In this document: one piece after another, positions 42,898 through 49,101 of the stretch | Position numbering within the stretch: position 1 is the stretch's first letter | How the letters are laid out: the number at the start of each line of letters is the position of its first letter | NCBI GenBank assembly: GCA_014621425.1 | Contig: JAANBB010000310.1 | Span: 1-49,101 of the forward strand | Length of the DNA: 49,101 bases | Origin: Cylindrodendrum hubeiense | Lineage: Eukaryota; Ascomycota; Sordariomycetes; Hypocreales; Nectriaceae | Reading direction: 5' to 3' | The notes under the pieces: model-generated | Told to the model about the DNA's origin: nothing | Database searches by the model: none | The model's input: the letters and a program-made list of their open reading frames with translations, nothing else | Translations under genes and position numbers: made by a program

Positions 42898-44994
42898 ATG
42901 ACAGGACTGAGCGACGGCCAGAAGACGGTCCAGGCGATCAAGGACGAGATGATGAAGATTGACAAGCTGTGCTCCGAGTCGCAGAACATGATCAAGGACT
43001 TTGCCAGCATCAACCTCGTCTCCCAAGCCCACCGCAACTTCGGCGCTGTCGAGACGATGCGCCGCAACCTGGAGGCCTTTGACGAGCGCATATCTGTCGT
43101 CGAGAACATGCTGAGGCAGGACGACGAAGATCAGGAGAACATGCCGAACCTGCTGCCCTGCCATTACGAGCTCACGCAGCTGCGGAACATCCGAGACGAC
43201 GCCATGGAGCAGATCCAGCGAGCAGATGACGGCAGCCTGGAGTCGACGCTCGAGGACTATTTTGCGCGGCTCGACGAGACCATCGACTGGTTCGACGAGC
43301 ACGTCGGCATCCTGGCCCTGAACCTCATCAACCTCGTCGTCAGCGACAACAACGGCTTGGTGGTGAGGTTCGCCGTGGTGATGGAGGCCGAGGAGAAGAG
43401 CGATCTCCGGGTGCTGGCGCTGCAGGAGGCGCTCAAGGACCACAAGGAGATGGCAACGCGGTTCCAGAGCATCACAGATGGTGCCAAGAAAGTCCGCGGC
43501 TACAAGGAAAAGTTCATTCAGGCTATCAAGCTCAGCGCCGAGCAGCAGTTTGAGCAATCGCGCGAAGAGTTCCTCGACGACCCGAGCAAGCTCGAGAAGA
43601 TTATGAAGTGGTACTTTAACGACCTCAACGCCGTCAAGATCGGCATGACGCCCCTGATGCCCAAGAAATGGCACATTGCCAAGACGTACGCCGACGTCTA
43701 CCACCAGCTCATGCACGACTTCCTCGTCGACATGGTGGACGGCTCCGAGGCGTCGTCGGCGCACACGCTCGAGATTGTCGGCTTCCCTGACAAGTACTAC
43801 CGCAAGATGATCAAGCTGGGCTTCCGCCAAGAGGACTTGGTGCCGCACGTCGTCGACAACCGTGAAACGGAGCTGGTGCGCGAATTCCGCGAGCTCATCA
43901 TCAAGTTCCTCGACGAGTGGATCGACCGTATCTTCGCCCAGGAGACGAAGGACTTTACCGACCGCAACGTCGAGGGCTCCAACCTGGACCAGGACGAGTA
44001 CGGCTACTTCCGCACCAAGAACCTGGTGGCCCTCTGGCGCATGCTGCGCGAGCAGGTCGACGCTGCTGCCAACTCGCAGCGTGCTGACGTTGTTGAGGGC
44101 GTCATCGACGCCATGTTCGCGCGCCTGCGCAGCCGCCAGCAGTCGTGGCAGCGCTTGCTTGAGGAAGAGGCGGAGCACTACGAGACGAGCAAGGTGGCCG
44201 AGCTCGACGGCTTCCAGGCGCTGCAGGACTGGCTCGTCGCCACGGCCAACGACCAGATCGCCTGTATCGATGATAATGAAGACGAGGGTCGTCTGGCATA
44301 TCTCTCGAGCTTCCGCCGCCAGTACGAGGCGAGCGTCACGCCCGCCTACATCGACCGCGCCGACAACGAGGTGGCGGCCCTGCGCGACGGCTACGTCGAC
44401 TTCAGCACCTGGTGTATCAACCGCTTCGCCCAGCTCATCTTCGCCGTCGACTTCGGCACCGTCATGCCCGACTTCTTCACCCTCAAGTGGTACACCAGCA
44501 CCGCCATGAAGCAGATGGTTGTCACATTCGAAGAATACGTCAACGACTACCGCCACGTGCTGCACCACTCGCTCGTCGACATCTTCATCGAGATCTTCGC
44601 CGACGAGCTTCTCGTGCGCTACCTCTCCGCCGTCCGCAACAAGGGCGTCAAGTTCCGCCGCACCGACCCCTTCCAGGACAAGCTCTTCAACGACATCGCC
44701 ACCGCCTTCGAGCTCTTCGGCAGCCTGCCGTCGCCAGAGATTGGCGCCTCCATCAAGGGGACCTGGCGTGTCACCGAGAATTTCCTGCGCCTGCTTACAG
44801 TCGACCGCGACGCCGTCGCCGACACCTTTGCCGCCTTCAAGACGGCCTACTGGGATCTGCAAATTAGCTGGGTCGAGGCCGTCCTCCGGTCGCGAGACGA
44901 CTTTGAGCGCAGCATGCTGAATGCCGTCAAGGCGAGGGCCGCCCAGATGGATGTGGTCCGCGGGCCCGAGACGATCATGGGACGAGTCAAATAG
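42898..44994 (+). CDS. SEC6: Exocyst complex subunit SEC6 (5' end uncertain)
   Basis: From the ATG at 42898, 698 residues run without interruption to the stop at 44994. The sequence (MTGLSDGQKTVQAIKDEMMK, then DKLCSESQNMIKDFASINLV) begins inside the conserved N-terminal coiled-coil region of Sec6, so the true protein should start earlier. Conserved sequence does continue upstream in this frame (VDSQLRSGLREQLETTQSG, 42841-42897), and then in a different frame (ALKLEFSRKKA, about 42806-42838), implying a one-base shift near 42834-42840. No ATG lies between 42700 and 42897. Later parts look normal: WYFNDLNAVKIGMTPLMPKKW, VDNRETELVREFRELIIKFL and the C-terminal Sec6 domain. Sec6 tethers secretory vesicles at hyphal tips with the other exocyst subunits. 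Whether this is a sequencing error, an unusual start or damage is open. Confidence 0.9.
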   Translation: MTGLSDGQKTVQAIKDEMMKIDKLCSESQNMIKDFASINLVSQAHRNFGAVETMRRNLEAFDERISVVENMLRQDDEDQENMPNLLPCHYELTQLRNIRDDAMEQIQRADDGSLESTLEDYFARLDETIDWFDEHVGILALNLINLVVSDNNGLVVRFAVVMEAEEKSDLRVLALQEALKDHKEMATRFQSITDGAKKVRGYKEKFIQAIKLSAEQQFEQSREEFLDDPSKLEKIMKWYFNDLNAVKIGMTPLMPKKWHIAKTYADVYHQLMHDFLVDMVDGSEASSAHTLEIVGFPDKYYRKMIKLGFRQEDLVPHVVDNRETELVREFRELIIKFLDEWIDRIFAQETKDFTDRNVEGSNLDQDEYGYFRTKNLVALWRMLREQVDAAANSQRADVVEGVIDAMFARLRSRQQSWQRLLEEEAEHYETSKVAELDGFQALQDWLVATANDQIACIDDNEDEGRLAYLSSFRRQYEASVTPAYIDRADNEVAALRDGYVDFSTWCINRFAQLIFAVDFGTVMPDFFTLKWYTSTAMKQMVVTFEEYVNDYRHVLHHSLVDIFIEIFADELLVRYLSAVRNKGVKFRRTDPFQDKLFNDIATAFELFGSLPSPEIGASIKGTWRVTENFLRLLTVDRDAVADTFAAFKTAYWDLQISWVEAVLRSRDDFERSMLNAVKARAAQMDVVRGPETIMGRVK

Positions 44995-45575
44995 ACAATA
45001 TTTAAACAAAACGGGAGAGAAGCAGACGTATGGTCAATTTAGGGGGAGACGACGTATAACGGTTGGGGAGGAAGAGAGAGGCATGAATGGTATGACGGAG
45101 AAATGGTGAAATGGTGAAATGTATGATACGCCAATGCGCCTCTTTAGCGACTACAAGTCTTGAAATTCATCGAAAAATATCAACACATTCTACAATCTCG
45201 TCTCTGTCTCCTTCCAGTCTCATGGCGCTGTTTCTGGTCCCATTGAGGGTGCTCGGCTATATTTACCAACATTTCTTTCACCATCGTCTTTCTCAATTAC
45301 AAGAAACGGATTACATACAACATGCAGGGAGTCAACGCGAGGTCCTCCCACAACAACAACAAAAAAAACGGACACACAAGGAGCAGCGGTAAGGGTAGGT
45401 AGGGGCTTTAATAGTGAAACAAGAAGAAAAAGGTGGTTTCGCTGTCCCAAAACTATCGAACAAGGTAGCCTTCATCAAGATGCAGACAAGACAGTGTAAG
45501 GAAAATGGATGAGATATGTAATGGTGTTCCTGTCCTTTCCTCCAAGGCGACGGGGCTTCCAAAGGTAATGGTTCA
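44995..45575. other. Convergent 3' regions of SEC6 and the EDE1-like gene
   Basis: A 580-bp spacer between facing genes. It includes a short GAAATGGT direct repeat at 45103-45120 and an A-run at about 45351-45368. No gene or RNA is supported. Confidence 0.4.
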
Positions 45576-48500
45576 TTAAGATTGACTAGCCAAGTAGTTT
45601 GCGGCCTGGAGAGAGATTCATTGTTAGCTTCGGACAGAATAGGGGAACAACTCTCAGAGTTACACACCTTGTTAACATCATAGTCGTACTTCTCCAACGC
45701 ATCCAAGGCACTATCCCGCTCGTAACCCATGCTGGTGAGTCTCTTCAGAATGGGATCATCCTTCTGGAACTCGTCCTCTTGGGGCTGGGCAGCGGCGGTG
45801 GCAGGTTGCTCGGCGGTGGCAGGACTGGCAGCCGGGGCGCTGCCAGAGTCAAATCCTGAGAAGATGGCATCCCAGTCATGGGACTCGGCTGCCTTGGGCT
45901 GGGTGCCACTTGCAGGGGCTGGGGTAGCGCCAGTCGAGTTTGCCGATACAAAGTCGAAGCTGCTCTCGTTGCCAAATGCGGTCGATTCGCTCTTAGCCTG
46001 ACTGGCAGGAGGGCTACTGTCAAAGACGGGGTTAAAGTCTTCGAGACCGGATCGAGAAATGTTTGCAAATTCCTCATCTCCGGAGCCCTCCTTCGCATCT
46101 TCGAGGCCTTCAAACTCGTCATCGAGCTCATCAAAGGGGGTCTTGGTTTGAGGAGGGTTCGAGGGAACCGTTTGCTTAGGCGCAGCGGCTGGTTCAGCAG
46201 CGGCCGAGCCAAAGATATCATCAACGGCCGTCCTCTGGGTGTCAGTCACCGTTGCTGGTGACGACGGTTGCTCAGTGCTAGCTTGAGTTAGTCGTCATTC
46301 CGGTGAGTTTTGAAGCGAAAGAATTTACGTACCTCTCCTTGGGCTCGGCGGGGAAGGGATCGGACGGGAAGGGATCAGACGGGAAGGGATCGGACGGGAA
46401 GGGGTCAGATGGGAAGGCTGTCTCCTTGGTTGGTGCGAAAGGAATCGGCTTCGGGTCCTCGCCGCCCAATTTAGCTCCACCTTCGGATGTATCTGTCTCG
46501 CCGCTCATCTTAGTTGGGGGCGACACAGGGGCAAAGTCGTCTTCGAATCCTCCCTGCTCACTGGCAGAGTCGGACTCATCATCCTCGCGTTCAAGCTCCG
46601 AAATAGGAGGGAATTCAGAATCGAACGCGGAAGTGGACTTTGTCGCCTCTGGGGCAGGCTTAGGCTGTGTCTTGGCCGTGGTGAAGGCGGCAAAGGCGTT
46701 CTCGAAATCCGCCTTGGCCTTGGCCTCATCGACGGTTCCGAAAGGGTCAGCCAACTCAGCACCGGTAGAGGCCACTGCTGGGGGGTTTGGTGCACTGTCG
46801 CTGTGAGCCTCGCGCGAAGCATCAGCGGGAGCGACATTTCCGTTCGCGGTCTCAGCCTTCTCCGCATCATCAACAGGAGGAGCACTCAAGGGGCTGTTCA
46901 CGGAAGCGGCGAGGTCGACAGGAATGGGGGTTGACGATCCATGAAGCGGGTCGTCAATACGGGATGCGGGAGGTGACACCTGGCGGGAGGACGACAGAGA
47001 CTCTGTGTTGTCGCCGAAAGGCAGGAAGCTGGAGCTAATCTGCCTCGACTCCGGGGGCGCGGGGGGATCAATAGCGACGGTAGGCTGGCGGCTGATAACA
47101 GGAGACGAAGTCGGAGGAGTCGAGTACGAACCAACGCTAGCAGAGGAGGCACCGGTGTTCTGCGGCTTGAACACGCTCGGGGGCGGAGGAGTACCAGACG
47201 TGCTACCGGAGAACGAAGGGCCAAAAACATCGTCGAACGACTTGTCCGAGATGTTCTTGGCAGGAGGAGATGCGAATGCTCCCATGATATCGGTGCTAGC
47301 GGTCCGCCTAAAGAACGGGTTGTTTCCGCTGGCAGTCGAGGCGGCAGGGCTGGCGACCTGGGCTGAGGTGGAAGCTGGTGAGCTAGCGTTGACCTGACGA
47401 GACAAGTCCTCGTTGCTCTTGACGAGTTCCTCAGCCTCTGTCTTCAACTTGTCGCGTTCGCCCTCAGTGGTAGACAACTGCTTCTTGTTGATGGCGACAA
47501 GTCCCTTCTGCTGTCGTGCCTCTGATTTCAACTTCTCGATCTGAGGCTTGAGTTGGGCAATCTCTCCATTGACAACACGGATGCGTTCCCTCAGGTTCGC
47601 ATTCTCCTGCTGGTCCTCCTGTAGAGATGCCAAAACCTGCTGGTGCTGGGTCTGGGTATCCCGGTAGGTTCCATCAAGAGTCATACATTCGGTTTGCAGC
47701 TTCTGGGTCTCAGTACGGGCCGTCTTCAACTGCTCTTCAAGGGCACGAGTGTCTTGCGCCTCCTTTTCATACAAAGTCCGAAGCTGGGCAAGCCTCTGCT
47801 CGAAGTTCTGCTTCTGAGAAGTGGCCTGGGTCAGCTCGTTCTGGGTAGTAGTCCTCTTAGCTTGGACATCCTGCATCTGCGTTGATAGAGACCCAATCTG
47901 GTTTGACAAATTGGCAAGCTCCATAGTCTCTCCAGACATGTTCCTGCTAGCGTCAGGATCATTGTCTACAAGGAGATCCTCAGATACAGGTGCAGGTTGC
48001 TGTCGTGGACCTGAGCCACCTGAACCTCCTGTGGGCGTTGTGGTCAAGCCTCGACCAAAGGAAGATGACGGGACAAAGGGCTTGAATGAGGAAGCACCAG
48101 TAGTTGCTGCCCGAATGGGAGAAGATGGGGTGAGCACATTGGAGCCGGTGCCGAAGGGGTCGTTGGCGTTGGATCCTCCAGTCGACATAGGGGCCTGGGC
48201 CGGAGCCGGGGGGGCCGGGCTGGGTGTGGAAGAATCAAGGCCGAATAGGTCATCAAGAGCAGACTTGGGCTGAGGAGGGGGCGGTTGTACCACAGGTGGA
48301 GGAGCGTCGAAGGCCGAGGTTGCGGTGGGTGGGCGTGCATGGTTTCGGAGGCTGGGGGGAATCAGGTTGAGGGGAAGGGTGCTTGGCAAAGGCACCGAGC
48401 GACCTCCTCTTTGTTGTCGGATCAAATACATTGCAACGGCGAACTGATCGCGGGTAAGATGCCCCTGAGAGTTGGTGTCTGAAAGATCCCAGATCTGAGC

Positions 48501-49101
48501 CAGGGTGTCTTCGGGCAGGCTTGACTGGCTGAGAAAGGGAACCGCCTCCTCGCCGGTGATGAACCCCTTGTTCGCCTTGTCCAGATCGGCGTAGATCTGA
48601 TCGAACCTGGTCTTGTCGGCAGGTGTGACTGCCCAGTCGTTTGCTCCGGTGGCTTGGGGGGACATAGTAGGGGGTCCAAGAGGGCTTGCTCCAGTGCCCT
48701 GGGGGGACATGGGAGGGCGTCCGAGAGGGCTGCCAGTGCGCAGCTGGGCGGAGCCGCTCACCTGGCGTGGAATAGCAGAAATTCCAGGGCCAGTTGAGGA
48801 CTGGCGAGATGCAGGACCACGTCGTCCGGCAGCTTCATACAGTCCCGCCGGGAGGATGCTGGGCAGAGCTCGGAGAGCACCAGTCTTCATAGAGGTGAGC
48901 AAGTGCATGGCAATGACAAACTCGGTGAGTGCCAGGGCTCCACGCTGCTCGGTATCAGCAAGCTGCCAGATGCGTCCCAGGACTTCGTTGGGCAGGCCTG
49001 ATTTCTCAAAGATCTGTCTGGCCTGGTCTCCGGGCAGATGTGCTCCGCCTTGGAAACCCTGACGCTCGAAGAGGCCAGCATACTGAGCAACCTTCTCCGG
49101 G
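45576..49101 (-). CDS. EDE1: EH-domain endocytic scaffold, EDE1-like (5' end outside window)
   Basis: Partial at the right edge: exons 49101-46333, 46277-45668 and 45605-45576, with introns of 55 and 62 bp, give at least 1135 residues. The visible part starts inside an EH domain (VAQYAGLFERQGFQGGAHLP ... RIWQLADTEQRGAL). A second EH domain follows (VTPADKTRFDQIYADLDKAN ... TLAQIWDLSD, about 48650-48405) with an EF-hand-like loop. Then come a Pro/Ser/Gly-rich linker, a long coiled coil (about 47930-47400, from MELANLSNQIGSL) and a disordered Ser/Pro/Asp region with DPF repeats. A C-terminal UBA domain (DPILKRLTSMGYERDSALDA ... AANYLASQS) is completed by the last 30-bp exon. This order matches Ede1/Eps15, an early clathrin-coat scaffold at the plasma membrane that binds ubiquitin and NPF proteins. 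It is convergent with SEC6. Confidence 0.93.
46351..46419 (-). repeat. In-frame 15-bp repeat encoding SDPFP units
   Basis: Four 15-bp units (consensus GGGAAGGGATCGGAC on the plus strand) and a partial fifth encode FPSDP repeated head to tail in the EDE1-like protein. Each unit makes a DPF tripeptide. Units differ at a few third positions, so the duplication is not brand new. DPF motifs are known to bind adaptor AP-2 appendages. Confidence 0.9.

Noticed and set aside
42742..45009. A 755-codon open frame on the minus strand across SEC6
   Set aside because: It is antisense to a clearly conserved gene; its Val/Leu/Asp/Glu-rich sequence is what GC-rich codon usage gives on the opposite strand. 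No family motif.
1..49101. CRISPR arrays, prokaryotic operons, intact transposons or rRNA
   Set aside because: No regularly spaced repeats, no transposase or reverse transcriptase motifs, and all genes are eukaryotic with introns.

Overview
The window is nuclear DNA of a filamentous ascomycete, most likely a Sordariomycete. Genes carry short introns (about 50-190 bp) with GTAAGT/GTATGT/GTGAGT donors and CAG/TAG acceptors. Coding exons are GC-rich at third positions, CCAAT and TATA elements sit upstream of several genes, and the families are typically fungal (IMP3, ATG7, wee1, PMP3, GPI11, DCD1, SEC6, EDE1, a HET-domain protein). The class-level placement is inference. I found no tRNA or rRNA genes, CRISPR arrays, or intact transposons.

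Layout. 0-5 kb, plus strand: IMP3 (ribosome biogenesis), a five-exon alpha/beta hydrolase, and a METTL7-like SAM methyltransferase. 5-8.1 kb, minus: a large SNF2/ERCC6L2-like DNA translocase, convergent with the methyltransferase. 8.5-12 kb: a small accessory island with a HET-domain gene interrupted by an in-frame TAG and an orphan single-pass membrane ORF. 12.2-16.9 kb: a small mitochondrial protein of unknown function (minus), divergent from GPI11 (plus) across a CCAAT-rich region, then PMP3. 18.5-23.2 kb: ATG7 (minus) divergent from DCD1 (plus). 23.2-27.4 kb: a gene-free stretch with short tandem duplications and the long pyrimidine-rich leader of wee1. 27.4-31 kb: wee1. 32.2-35.9 kb: an FAD oxidoreductase and an acyl/aryl-CoA ligase arranged tail to tail. 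38-41.2 kb: the 24-kDa complex I subunit, convergent with a kelch-repeat protein. 42.6-49.1 kb: SEC6 (exocyst), whose 5' end shows an apparent one-base frameshift, convergent with an EDE1-like endocytic scaffold that runs off the right edge.

Most of the window is conserved housekeeping sequence: ribosome assembly, GPI anchors, autophagy, dNTP metabolism, cell-cycle control, respiration, exocytosis and endocytosis. SEC6 and EDE1 are an exocytic/endocytic pair only by position. The least ordinary parts are the HET island, the unidentified 86-residue mitochondrial protein, the damaged-looking SEC6 5' end, and promoter sequence shared by the hydrolase and methyltransferase. I see no convincing new multi-gene system. 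Two ambiguous bases are present (4553 and 26143); the first does not alter the encoded residue.
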